DNA of 64,000 bases from Micromonospora sp. WMMD882 (GTDB taxonomy: Bacteria; Actinomycetota; Actinomycetes; Mycobacteriales; Micromonosporaceae), in assembly GCF_027497255.1 (NCBI RefSeq), contig NZ_CP114903.1, positions 5,394,001-5,458,000 on the forward strand, read 5' to 3'. A program made the position numbers and the translations under genes. The notes beneath the pieces were generated by a model. The model was not told the origin of the DNA. It saw only the letters and a list, made by a program, of their open reading frames with translations, and ran no database searches. This document shows positions 42,938-51,191 of the stretch, piece by piece; within the stretch, counting starts at the first letter, position 1, and each line of letters opens with the position of its first letter.

Positions 42938-45250
42938 ATGCGGGAGAGCGTGCGGGAGCGGGCGGAGGAGGTGCTGCGGCGGCTGGCGGGCGAGCACGCC
43001 CGCCTGCGGGAGGACCAGTGGCGGGCCATCGAGGCGCTGGTGGTCGACCGGCGGCGGGTGCTCTGCGTGCAACGCACCGGATGGGGCAAGTCGGCGGTGT
43101 ACTTCGTCGCCACCGCCCTGCTGCGCGAGCGCGGTGAACCCGCCGGCCCGCCGACGGCGGGGGAACACAACGGGCCGGGGGAGCACGGCGGGCACGGGCC
43201 GACGGTGATCGTCTCGCCGCTGCTGGCGCTGATGCGTAACCAGGTGGAGGCGGCCGGGCGGGCCGGCATCCGGGCCCGCACCATCAACTCGGCGAACCTC
43301 GACGAGTGGGACGGGATCACCGCCGAGATCCACGCCGGCGCCGTCGACGTGCTGCTGATCAGCCCGGAACGCCTCAACAACCCCGACTTCCGGGACACTG
43401 TCCTGCCGAAGCTGGCCGCGACGACCGGGCTGCTCGTGGTCGACGAGGCGCACTGCGTCTCCGACTGGGGGCACGACTTCCGACCCGACTACCGCCGCCT
43501 GCGGACGTTCCTGGCGAACCTGCCGACCCGTACGCCGGTGCTCGCCACCACCGCCACCGCCAACGCCCGGGTCACCACCGACGTCGCCGAGCAGCTCGGC
43601 ACCACCTCCCACGACCCGGACGACGTGCTGGTGCTGCGCGGCAGCCTGGACCGGGAGTCGCTGCGGCTGGGCGTGGTCGACCTGCCCAGCCCGGCGCACC
43701 GGCTCGGCTGGCTCGCCGACCACCTGGACCGGCTGCCCGGCTCGGGCATCGTCTACACGCTCACCGTCGCGGCGGCGGGGGAGACCGCCGACTTCCTCCG
43801 CTCGCGCGGCTACCCGGTGGCCGCGTACACCGGGCAGGCCGAGGACGCCGACCGGCGGGCCGCCGAACAGGACCTCCTCGACAACAAGATCAAGGCGCTG
43901 GTCGCCACGTCGGCGCTCGGCATGGGCTTCGACAAGCCGGATCTCGGCTTCGTCGTGCACCTCGGCGCGCCACCCTCGCCGATCGCCTACTACCAGCAGG
44001 TCGGCCGCGCCGGCCGGGCCGTCGCGCACGCCGAGGTGCTGCTGCTGCCCGGCGTCGAGGACGCGGCCATCTGGCGGTACTTCGCCTCGCTGGCCTTCCC
44101 GCCCGAGGACCGGGTCCGTACCGTGCTGGCCGCCCTGCGCGCCGACCGGCCGACCTCCACCCAGGCCCTCGAACCCGTCGTCGACCTGCGCCGGGCCCGC
44201 CTGGAGATGATGCTCAAGGTCCTCGACGTGGACGGCGCGGTCCGCCGGGTCCGCGGCGGCTGGCTCGCCACCGGCGAGCCGTGGGCCTACGACGAGGCCC
44301 GGCTGCGCCGCGTCGCCCAGGCCCGCGCCGTCGAGCAACAGGCCATGCGCGAGTACGCGACCACGCCCGGCTGCCGCCTGCGGTATCTACGGGAACGCCT
44401 GGACGACGACACGGCCACCGACTGCGGCCGGTGCGACAGGTGCGCCGGCCCCCTGTTCGACGACGCCGTGTCCGATCCGGCGCTCGCCGCCGCGCAGGCG
44501 TTCCTCGGCCGCCCCGGCGCGGTGGTGCCGCCCAAGAAGCTCTGGCCGACCGGGCTGGACGCGGTGGGCGTACCGCTGAAGGGGCGTATCCCGGCGGGCG
44601 AGCAGGCGCTGGCCGGGCGGGCCGTGGGGCGGCTCTCCGACCTGGGCTGGGGTGGCCGGCTGCGGGCGCTGCTCGACCCGGCGACGCTCGACGCGCCGGT
44701 GCCGGACGACGTGGCCGCGGCCGTCGTCGAGGTGCTCCGGGACTGGGCGCACGGCGACGACCCGTGGCCGCGCCGGCCGGTCGGCGTGGTGGCGGTCGGC
44801 TCCCGGCGTCGGCCCCGGCTGGTCGGCTCACTGGCCGAGCGGATCGCCGCCGTCGGCCGGCTGCCGCTGCTCGGCCAGGTCCACCCGACCGACCCGGCCG
44901 CCCCTGCTGCCGATCCGACGGCGGTCCAGGCTGGTCCGGCTGCCGGTCCGGCTGGTCCGGCTGCCGGTCCGGCTGGTCCGGCTGCCGGCCCGGCTGGTCC
45001 GGCTGCCGGTCCGGCGGGCGCAGGGGCCGGGGACGGGCCGCGCGGCAACAGCGCCCAGCGGGTACGCGCGCTGCACGACGCCTTCACCGTGCCAGCCGAC
45101 CTGGCCGACGCCCTCGCCGGGCTCGCCGGGCCGGTGCTGCTCGTCGACGACCTGGTCGACTCGGGCTGGACGATGGCCATCGTGGCCCGGCTGCTCCGCC
45201 GGCACGGCGCGCCGGACGTCCTGCCCCTGGCCCTGGCGATCGCCGGCTGA
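42938..45250 (+). CDS. recQ: RecQ-family DNA helicase with C-terminal phosphoribosyltransferase-like motif
   Basis: This 770-residue protein has an SF2 helicase core: LREDQWRAIEALVVDRRRVL, Walker A RTGWGKSAVYF with Lys51, VVDEAHCVSDWGHDFRPDYR (DEAH near 169-171), ATTATANARV and YYQQVGRAGRA. A RecQ zinc-binding region with CRLRYLRERLDDDTATDCGR followed by CDRC lies at about 482-507. After a linker with a GPAAGPA repeat (about 665-695), the end reads VLLVDDLVDSGWTMAIVARL near residue 733, close to the PRPP-binding loop of phosphoribosyltransferases (VDDxxxTG). The linker is coded by a GC-rich tandem repeat at 44936-45018. Helicase activity is well supported; the extra domain's role is unknown. 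Confidence 0.9.
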   Translation: MRESVRERAEEVLRRLAGEHARLREDQWRAIEALVVDRRRVLCVQRTGWGKSAVYFVATALLRERGEPAGPPTAGEHNGPGEHGGHGPTVIVSPLLALMRNQVEAAGRAGIRARTINSANLDEWDGITAEIHAGAVDVLLISPERLNNPDFRDTVLPKLAATTGLLVVDEAHCVSDWGHDFRPDYRRLRTFLANLPTRTPVLATTATANARVTTDVAEQLGTTSHDPDDVLVLRGSLDRESLRLGVVDLPSPAHRLGWLADHLDRLPGSGIVYTLTVAAAGETADFLRSRGYPVAAYTGQAEDADRRAAEQDLLDNKIKALVATSALGMGFDKPDLGFVVHLGAPPSPIAYYQQVGRAGRAVAHAEVLLLPGVEDAAIWRYFASLAFPPEDRVRTVLAALRADRPTSTQALEPVVDLRRARLEMMLKVLDVDGAVRRVRGGWLATGEPWAYDEARLRRVAQARAVEQQAMREYATTPGCRLRYLRERLDDDTATDCGRCDRCAGPLFDDAVSDPALAAAQAFLGRPGAVVPPKKLWPTGLDAVGVPLKGRIPAGEQALAGRAVGRLSDLGWGGRLRALLDPATLDAPVPDDVAAAVVEVLRDWAHGDDPWPRRPVGVVAVGSRRRPRLVGSLAERIAAVGRLPLLGQVHPTDPAAPAADPTAVQAGPAAGPAGPAAGPAGPAAGPAGPAAGPAGAGAGDGPRGNSAQRVRALHDAFTVPADLADALAGLAGPVLLVDDLVDSGWTMAIVARLLRRHGAPDVLPLALAIAG

Positions 45251-45452
45251 CCCGACTGATCCGGCCGGGCGGTCGCGGGCCGGCGGCTCCCGGGCCGGCC
45301 CCGACCACGGCCGGTCGCCGGCCGGGCGGGACGCTCAGGCGGTCGCGGGCCGGCCGGGGTGGAAAAGTTCCCCGGGCGGGCGGATTGCGACGGTCGCCAC
45401 GCCCTGCCGATGTCGCCCGGACGCCGTCGACCCCGACGGTACCGTGGGCCCC

Positions 45453-46331
45453 ATGACCGACCAGCTTCCCGCCAGCACGCTCCGGCTTGCGCTGGTGGTG
45501 GGCGGTCTGGTCCTCTCGCTGCTGCTCGGCTTCGGGGTGGGGCGGCTCAACTCCGGCCCGTCTTCGGCGGCCGGGTCGGCCCTGGCGGCCGGCGGCGACC
45601 ACACCCACCCGCCGGGCGCGGGCGAGCCGGGCGTCGGCGGTCTGGCGGTCACCTCAGCCGGCTATACGCTGACCCCGCTGGGCGGGGAGTTCGCCGCCGG
45701 TCGGGCCGGCGAGTTCCGGTTCCAGATCCGCGACGCGGGACAGCGGCCGGTCACCCGGTTCGCGATCGTGCACGACCGGCCGCTGCACCTGATCGTGGTA
45801 CGCCGGGACCTGAGCGGTTTCCAGCACCTGCACCCGGGCATGGCGGCCGACGGCACCTGGTCGGTGCCGTTGACCCTGCCGCAGCCGGGCGTCTGGCGGG
45901 CGTACGCGGACTTCACCGCGGTGACCGCCGACGGCACGCAGGTCCCGGTGACCCTGGGGGTGGACCTGGTCGCCCCCGGCGGGTACGTTCCCCGGCCGCT
46001 GCCGGCGGCGGACCGGCAGGCCACTGTCGACGGGTTCACCGTCGGCTACGAGGGCAGCCCCGCGATCGGGGTGGACGTCCCGGTGCGGTTCCGGGTACGG
46101 GCCGGCGCGACCACGCCGACGCTGGAGCCCTACCTGGGCGCGTACGGGCACCTGGTCGTGCTGCGCGAAGGCGACCTCGGCTACCTGCACGTGCACCCCG
46201 ACACCGAGCTGGCCGGGGACGCGGTGGCGTTCCAGCTCACCGTGCCCGGCCCCGGCCGCTACCGGCTCTACTTCGACTTCCAGGTCGCCGGCCAGGTACG
46301 CACCGCCGAGTTCACACTGAGCGTCCCCTGA
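45453..46331 (+). CDS. Membrane-anchored extracytoplasmic protein with two His-motif domains
   Basis: This 292-residue protein has an N-terminal signal anchor (LRLALVVGGLVLSLLLGFGV) and a Gly/His-containing linker (GGDHTHPPG). Two similar beta-sandwich halves follow: PLHLIVVRRDLSGFQHLHPG and HLVVLREGDLGYLHVHPDTE each carry a HxHP motif after a hydrophobic strand. This resembles copper or other metal-binding exported domains of unknown class. ATG 45453 is selected because the signal starts there; a long frame to 44652 is antisense-like overlap with recQ. The 202 bases before it hold no further gene. Confidence 0.78.
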   Translation: MTDQLPASTLRLALVVGGLVLSLLLGFGVGRLNSGPSSAAGSALAAGGDHTHPPGAGEPGVGGLAVTSAGYTLTPLGGEFAAGRAGEFRFQIRDAGQRPVTRFAIVHDRPLHLIVVRRDLSGFQHLHPGMAADGTWSVPLTLPQPGVWRAYADFTAVTADGTQVPVTLGVDLVAPGGYVPRPLPAADRQATVDGFTVGYEGSPAIGVDVPVRFRVRAGATTPTLEPYLGAYGHLVVLREGDLGYLHVHPDTELAGDAVAFQLTVPGPGRYRLYFDFQVAGQVRTAEFTLSVP

Positions 46332-46375
46332 TCCTGTGCCGTGCCGTGCCGTGCCGCGACGGGCCGTGCCGGCGG

Positions 46376-46795
46376 TCAGCCGGCCTGCCGGGCGGGGCGG
46401 CGGGCGAGGTAGCGCAGCAGGTCCCGGATCTGGTGTTTCTCGTCGGCCGGCACGGTCGGGTCGGCCAGCCGGGCCAGGATCATCTGCACGTCCGCCTCGA
46501 CCGGGGCGTCGTCGACGGCACGCCGGGCCGTCGGTGGACCGTCGGGCAGCCCGAGCGCCCGGAAGGCCGCCGCGACCGGCACGTCCAGGGCGGCGCAGAA
46601 GCCACGCACCTTGGCCAGCTCCGGGTAGTCGTGCCAGTCGCCGGCCAGCCAGCGGAAGACCGTGGAACGGCCGACGCCGGTGTGGGCGGCCAGCTCGGTG
46701 ACCGTCCAGCCCCGCTGCTCGCGGGCGTCGTCGATGACCCGCCGTACGAAGCGGGCGAAGGCCATCTGCGGCGTAGCCTCTGCGGAGGAACCCAT
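46376..46795 (-). CDS. XRE-family helix-turn-helix regulator
   Basis: This 139-residue protein has a central HTH: RGWTVTELAAHTGVGRSTVF and RWLAGDWHDYPELAKVRGFC. The C-terminal half is helical (ADVQMILARLADPTVPADEK). ATG 46795 follows a weak AAAGGGA; ATG 46765 is an alternative. It is divergent from a small membrane protein gene, and the 155-bp spacer contains the inverted repeat GCACCGGACGGTGC, a possible operator. Confidence 0.85.
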   Translation of the reverse strand: MGSSAEATPQMAFARFVRRVIDDAREQRGWTVTELAAHTGVGRSTVFRWLAGDWHDYPELAKVRGFCAALDVPVAAAFRALGLPDGPPTARRAVDDAPVEADVQMILARLADPTVPADEKHQIRDLLRYLARRPARQAG

Positions 46796-46821
46796 CTGCG
46801 GATGTCCCTTTCCGGCCGGAT

Positions 46822-46835
46822 GCACCGGACGGTGC
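46822..46835. promoter_or_regulatory. Candidate operator inverted repeat
   Basis: GCACCG-GA-CGGTGC is a perfect 6-bp inverted repeat 27 bases before the XRE gene start. Position and symmetry fit autoregulation; there is no direct proof. Confidence 0.35.
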
Positions 46836-46950
46836 CCTTCGAGGGTAATCCCACCTGCCGGATATGCGATTGCCCGAACGCCGGCGGATCGCCGACCGGA
46901 TCCGTCCGTCAGTTCCTCCGCAGGGCCCGCCACCAGCGTCGAGGAGCAGC

Positions 46951-47322
46951 ATGGCCGACTCCAGCCGTCCCCTGTCACACCGCCCGGGTGCGGTCAGCGT
47001 CTTCTTCGTGGCCAAAGCGGCAGTCTTCGCCGCCGGTTTCTGGGGCTGGCTGGTCGTCCTGGCGCTTCGGGGCGGGACGCTCGGCGTGCCGCACCTGCTG
47101 GCCGCGACCGGCGCGCTGGCGACCACCGCGGCGGGCCTGGCGCTCGGCGTCCGGCTGGCGTTGCAGCACAACGCCGCCGTCCGGCACGCCGAGTTGAAGC
47201 GGGTGCTGGTGGACATCTCCTGGAACGCCTTCGCCGCCGTGGGCAATTCGGAGAGCCCGGCCAAGGTCGTCCCCTTCCCGATGTCCCCGCCGGAGCCCGG
47301 CCGCCCGGGCCGGCGGCCGTGA
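46951..47322 (+). CDS. Small two-span membrane protein
   Basis: This 123-residue protein starts at ATG 46951, four bases after GAGGAGC. Two hydrophobic helices (VFFVAKAAVFAAGFWGWLVV and HLLAATGALATTAAGLALGV) are followed by a charged helix and a Pro-rich tail. No family is recognised. Being divergent from the XRE gene, it may be its target. Imperfect repeats of CGTGCCGACCCCGGCC occupy the space after its stop (about 47340-47390). Confidence 0.72.
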   Translation: MADSSRPLSHRPGAVSVFFVAKAAVFAAGFWGWLVVLALRGGTLGVPHLLAATGALATTAAGLALGVRLALQHNAAVRHAELKRVLVDISWNAFAAVGNSESPAKVVPFPMSPPEPGRPGRRP

Positions 47323-47452
47323 CGACCCCGACCGTCCAAGGCCGTGCCGACCCCGGCCTCCTGACCGTGCCGACCCCGGCCGTCTGACCGTCGGCCGTGA
47401 CGGCTTCTGGCCGCCCCGGGTCGGCGGCGGTGGCGGGCGCCCGGCCGCCCGG

Positions 47453-48598
47453 TCAGCGGGCCGGGTCGAGCAGCGTCTCCAGACGTGGCGTGACCTGCCA
47501 CTGGTCGACCAGGGTCCGGTAGTCGGAGCGCTGCTCGTCGCCCCCGACGCCGGTCCGGCGGGCGCGGATCAGCAGGTTCCGCGGCGTGTGCCGGGAGTCG
47601 ACGAACTCCACCACCTCGGCCCGGTACCCGTGTGAGCGCAGCAGACCGGCCCGCAGGGCGTCGGTGAGCACGTCGGCGAACCGCTCCCGCAGGATGCCCT
47701 GCCGGGTGAGCAGCTCGTACGGGGCCGGCGCGGGCCGGGAGCGGAGCTGCGCGGCGATGTCGTGGTGGCAGCACGGGGCGGCCAGCACCCAGCGGGCCCC
47801 CCACCGCACCGCCCGGGCCAGCGCCTCGTCGGTGGCGGTGTCGCAGGCGTGCAACGCGAGCACCAGGTCGGGGGCCGGGTCCACCTCGGCGTCGAGGATG
47901 GCGCCGGCGACGAACCGGACCCGGTCGGCCCAGCCGAGCCGCTCGGCGATGGCGGTGTTGCGCTGCCGCTGGTCCTCCCGGACGTCCACGCCGACCAGCT
48001 CCACGGCCAGCCCACGCTGGTCGAGGTAGCGGTACGCGGCGAAGGTCAGGTAGGCGTTTCCGCAGCCCAGGTCGACCACGCGCAGCGGCCCGGTCAGGTC
48101 GTCGGGCAGCGTGGCGGCGAGCGCCCGCAGGAACGCGTCCACCTGGCGTCGCTTCGCCGCCGACCCGCCGATCTCGGCGAAGATCGGGTCACCCGGGTCG
48201 AGCAGGTACTCCTTCTCCCGGTCGTGCCCGTCGTGCGCGGCGGCCGCCCGGACGGCCGCCGACCGGTGCACCTGGGCCTCGCCGGACTTGGTCACCCGGA
48301 GTTGGACGGTGGCGTCCGTGGTCTCCACGTGCCAGTTGCCGAACGGCTCGGCGAGCAGGGCGTCGACGGCCGCGTCCGCCTCCGGTCCGGGGGCCACGTT
48401 GCGGGTGTGCGGGCGGTTGCCGTCGGAGGTGGAGATCTGGATCCGGGGCCCGGCCTTCAGGGTGACCGGGCGCAGCTCCGCGCGGACCACCGACGGTCGC
48501 CGCCCGCGTCGTCGTCCTGCCGCGACCGCCCTGGTGAGGGCCGGGTCGAGCAGCAGGGCACGGATGTCGGTGAGCGCGGTGTCGAGCGGTACGGCCAT
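47453..48598 (-). CDS. Class I SAM-dependent methyltransferase (METTL25/Methyltransf_32-like)
   Basis: This 381-residue protein has a variable N-terminal half and a Rossmann methyltransferase: LRVVDLGCGNAYLTFAAYRY (SAM motif I), LVGVDVREDQ, LVLALHACDTATDEALARAV and WVLAAPCCHHDIAAQL. The HACDTATDEA and CCHH segments are characteristic of the Methyltransf_32 family to which eukaryotic METTL25 belongs. The N-terminus (VVRAELRPVTLKAGPRIQIS) might bind RNA. Ribosomal RNA or protein could be the substrate; this is inference. Confidence 0.86.
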   Translation of the reverse strand: MAVPLDTALTDIRALLLDPALTRAVAAGRRRGRRPSVVRAELRPVTLKAGPRIQISTSDGNRPHTRNVAPGPEADAAVDALLAEPFGNWHVETTDATVQLRVTKSGEAQVHRSAAVRAAAAHDGHDREKEYLLDPGDPIFAEIGGSAAKRRQVDAFLRALAATLPDDLTGPLRVVDLGCGNAYLTFAAYRYLDQRGLAVELVGVDVREDQRQRNTAIAERLGWADRVRFVAGAILDAEVDPAPDLVLALHACDTATDEALARAVRWGARWVLAAPCCHHDIAAQLRSRPAPAPYELLTRQGILRERFADVLTDALRAGLLRSHGYRAEVVEFVDSRHTPRNLLIRARRTGVGGDEQRSDYRTLVDQWQVTPRLETLLDPAR

Positions 48599-48687
48599 CC
48601 CCCCATCATCCCCGCCCCCTGCCGTACGCGAGGAAGGGCACCCTGTCCCGGCGTCGGGGGAGGCGTCCGGTCGTACCCGGAAAAGGG

Positions 48688-48723
48688 CGTGTCCCCCGGG
48701 CCGGGGTCGGCGCGGGGGACACG
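48688..48723. terminator. Terminator of the DEAD-box helicase gene
   Basis: CGTGTCCCCCG pairs perfectly with CGGGGGACACG (11 bp) around a GC-rich loop, 14 bases beyond the minus-strand helicase stop codon. Confidence 0.7.
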
Positions 48724-48736
48724 GGAGGCACGGACG

Positions 48737-50413
48737 TCAGTCGGCGATCGCCTCGGTCGGCACGCCGGCGCCCGTGGAGCGGCGACGACGACGGCGGCGG
48801 GGCCTGGTGGCGTCGCCCTCGGTGGAGCGGACGGCGTCCCCGTCGCCCGGGGTCGCGGCGGGCCGGTCGCCCGCCGTGGCCGGTCCGTCGGCCGACGTGT
48901 CGGTCCCCGCGGTGACGCCGTTGTCGGCGACGACCTCACCGGCCCGGCGGCGCCGCCGACGGCGCGGCGTGCGGGTCGTCTCCTCGTCGGCCGCCCCCGG
49001 GGCCGACGGGGCGGCGGGGGCGTTGTCGGTGGAGTCGGATCGCCGGGCGGGGCGGCGGGAACGCTCGTTCCGGCGGCCCCCCTCGCCCCGGCGGCGGCCA
49101 CCGCCGAGGTCCTCCTCGACCTCTGCGGCCAGCCCGGCCCGGGTCCGCTCCGCGGTCGGCAGGGTGCCGGTGATCTCGGTGGGGATGCCCAGGTCGGTGT
49201 AGAGGTGCGGAGAGGTGTGGTACGTCTCCGGCGGCTCGGGGAGATCCAACCCGAGGGTCTTGTCGATGATCCGCCAGCGGGGCATGTCGTCCCAGTCGAC
49301 GAAGGTCACCGCGACGCCGGTGGCCCCGGCCCGGCCGGTGCGGCCGATCCGGTGGGTGTAGGTGTCCTGGTCTTCCGGACAGTCGTAGTTGATCACGTGG
49401 GTGACGCCGCTGACGTCGATGCCCCGGGCGGCGACGTCGGTGGCGACCAGCGTGTCGATCTTGCCGGCCCGGAAGGCCCGCAGCGCCCGTTCCCGCGCGC
49501 CCTGCCCCAGGTCGCCGTGGACCGCGGCGACCGCGAAACCGCGGAAGTCGAGATCCTCGGCCAGCCGGTCGGCGGCCCGCTTGGTCCGGGTGAAGATCAT
49601 GGTCAGGGCACGGCCCTCCGCCTGGAGGATGCGGGCCACGATCTCCATCTTGTTCAGCGAGTGGGTCCGGTACGCGAGCTGCTGGGTCTGCGGCGACGGG
49701 CCGGTCTCGGCGGTGTGCCCGGCGTGGATCGTCACCGGCCGACGCAGGAAGCGCCGGGACAGCGTGACGATCGGGTCCGGCATGGTGGCCGAGAAGAGCA
49801 TGGTCTGCCGGTCCTCCGGCAGCATCGACAGGATCTTCTCGACGTCGTCGAGGAAGCCCAGGTCGAGCATGCGGTCGGCCTCGTCCAGCACCAGCGCGTG
49901 CACCCGGTCCAGCCGCAGGTGCTTCTGCTTGGCCAGGTCGAGCAGCCGGCCCGGGGTGCCGACCAGGATCTCGACGCCCTTGCGCAGCGTGTCGATCTGC
50001 GGCTCGTACGCGACGCCGCCGTAGATCGGCAGCACCCGCACGCCCCGTGTGCGACCGGCGGCGGCCAGATCCTTGGCGACCTGGATGCCCAGCTCGCGGG
50101 TGGGTACGACGACCAGGGCCTGCGGCACGCCGTCGCTGCCCTCGTCGGGCGCGAAGACCCGCTCCAGCAGCGGCACGCCGAAGCCGAGGGTCTTGCCGGT
50201 GCCCGTCGGGGCCTGCCCGATCAGGTCGGTGCCGCGCAGCGCGATCGGGAGCGCGTACTCCTGGATGGCGAAGGCGCGGGTGATGCCGGCGGCGGCGAGC
50301 GCCTCGACCGTCTCCTGTCGCGCGCCCAGCTCGGCGAAGGTCGGGGCCTCCGGACGTACCGGGGCTGTCGGGGCCAGCTCCTGGCCCTCCGGGATGAGAT
50401 TCTGTTCGCTCAT
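48737..50413 (-). CDS. rhlE: DEAD-box RNA helicase, RhlE-like
   Basis: This 558-residue protein has all superfamily 2 motifs: FAELGARQETVEALAAAG with AIQEYALPIAL (Q motif), GQAPTGTGKT (I), VVVPTRELGIQ (Ia), VLDEADRMLD (II), LFSATMP (III) and YTHRIGRTGRAG (VI). The last 130 residues are disordered with basic clusters ([27 protein letters not shown]) that probably bind RNA. It unwinds RNA duplexes in ribosome assembly or RNA decay. ATG 50413 begins MSEQNLIPEGQEL; a frame extending to 50569 has no conserved sequence. Confidence 0.93.
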   Translation of the reverse strand: MSEQNLIPEGQELAPTAPVRPEAPTFAELGARQETVEALAAAGITRAFAIQEYALPIALRGTDLIGQAPTGTGKTLGFGVPLLERVFAPDEGSDGVPQALVVVPTRELGIQVAKDLAAAGRTRGVRVLPIYGGVAYEPQIDTLRKGVEILVGTPGRLLDLAKQKHLRLDRVHALVLDEADRMLDLGFLDDVEKILSMLPEDRQTMLFSATMPDPIVTLSRRFLRRPVTIHAGHTAETGPSPQTQQLAYRTHSLNKMEIVARILQAEGRALTMIFTRTKRAADRLAEDLDFRGFAVAAVHGDLGQGARERALRAFRAGKIDTLVATDVAARGIDVSGVTHVINYDCPEDQDTYTHRIGRTGRAGATGVAVTFVDWDDMPRWRIIDKTLGLDLPEPPETYHTSPHLYTDLGIPTEITGTLPTAERTRAGLAAEVEEDLGGGRRRGEGGRRNERSRRPARRSDSTDNAPAAPSAPGAADEETTRTPRRRRRRRAGEVVADNGVTAGTDTSADGPATAGDRPAATPGDGDAVRSTEGDATRPRRRRRRRSTGAGVPTEAIAD

Positions 50414-50626
50414 GTGGTGTTGGGGGTGCCCTCTCGTGGTGCGCCCCGTCATGTCATCAGGGCGCGGTCGGTAGTGGCGCGGGCCACACGGTCGGCGGCG
50501 GAGTCGCCGTGCCGGACCGGGCCGCACGCGCGCCGTGGGCAGGACGTCAGGCCGGATCGACGGCCGCACCTGCGGCAGGTGACCTCGCCGACGGCACCCA
50601 CGGCAACTGCCCCATACTAGCTGGTG

Positions 50627-50665
50627 GAGCCGGCCGTCGTCCCGGTTCGATTCCGGGGCGGCTCA
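50627..50665 (+). other. tRNA-like T-arm/acceptor fragment
   Basis: CCCGGTTCGATTCCGGG is an ideal tRNA T-arm (5-bp stem, TTCGATT loop). It is followed by GCGGCTCA, which looks like a 3' acceptor half and discriminator, and GAGCCGG at 50627 could pair with it (six of seven). TAGCTGGTGGAGC just before (50619-50631) resembles a D-arm. No anticodon arm can be built, so this is not a functional tRNA. It may be a decayed tRNA or a leftover attachment site. Confidence 0.45.
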
Positions 50666-50680
50666 GCGGGGGGTGAAGGT

Positions 50681-50696
50681 TGTGACTCGGGTCACA
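50681..50696. promoter_or_regulatory. Perfect CRP/Crp-type operator TGTGA-N6-TCACA
   Basis: TGTGACTCGGGTCACA is an exact match to the consensus of cAMP receptor-family proteins. The symmetry extends one further base on each side (T...A). It lies 268 bases before the rhlE-like start and about 200 beyond the DUF3107 stop, so the regulated gene is not obvious. Confidence 0.5.
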
Positions 50697-50852
50697 AGGT
50701 GGCGGGCTGCGGACGTCTGCCCCGCTGGGCGACGACCTGCCCGGACGACCTACGCGCCCACCCGGGCGGACGACCGCCACCGGGCCGGACAACCGGGAGA
50801 TTCGTGACACGACCGTGAAGAGCCGGAGCGCGTCGCGCCTCCGGTGGTCCGT

Positions 50853-50886
50853 CCGCGGCAGGTGAGGTGCTGGTCACCTGCCGCGG
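50853..50886. terminator. Terminator after the DUF3107 gene
   Basis: CCGCGGCAGGTGA and its exact complement (13 bp) with an 8-base loop lie 14 bases beyond the stop of the minus-strand DUF3107 gene. Confidence 0.78.
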
Positions 50887-50899
50887 CGACCCGATGGGA

Positions 50900-51127
50900 T
50901 CAGCGGACGGTGAACCCGACCGCCCGGGGCGACGCCTCGGCGATCTCCACGTAGGCGACCTTGCCGACCGGCACGATGACCCGCCGACCCTTCTCGTCGG
51001 TCAGCGAGAGCGTGCCCTCGCTCTTGGCGAAGGCGTCGGTCACGATCTGCTCGATCTCGGCCGGCGACTGGGCGCTCTCCAGAACCAGCTCGCGCGGCGC
51101 GTACTGCACGCCGATCTTGACCTCCAC
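50900..51127 (-). CDS. DUF3107 family protein (TB9.4-like)
   Basis: This 75-residue protein starts at GTG 51127 after GAGGAGGCACC. VEVKIGVQYAPRELVLESAQ, IVTDAFAKSEGTLSLTDEKG and RRVIVPVGKVAYVEI are the typical DUF3107 pattern; the mycobacterial relative is known as TB9.4. The fold is a small alpha/beta domain and the function is unknown. Conservation of its place between RhlE and TetR genes suggests a housekeeping role. Confidence 0.9.
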   Translation of the reverse strand: MEVKIGVQYAPRELVLESAQSPAEIEQIVTDAFAKSEGTLSLTDEKGRRVIVPVGKVAYVEIAEASPRAVGFTVR

Positions 51128-51191
51128 GGTGCCTCCTCATCCGGGCGAAATAGCCGCCCTGGGAAGGCTAGCCGATCCCGGGACGCAATGG

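Larger units (their letters stand above)
50414..50852. other. Gene-free gap with tRNA-like fragment and CRP-type palindrome
   Basis: Apart from the two elements listed separately (50627-50665 and 50681-50696), I see no gene in this interval. It should contain the promoter of the helicase gene. Confidence 0.6.

Noticed and set aside
50590..50666. A complete tRNA gene
   Set aside because: The T-arm is good, but no anticodon stem-loop or matching full acceptor stem can be drawn at normal distances.
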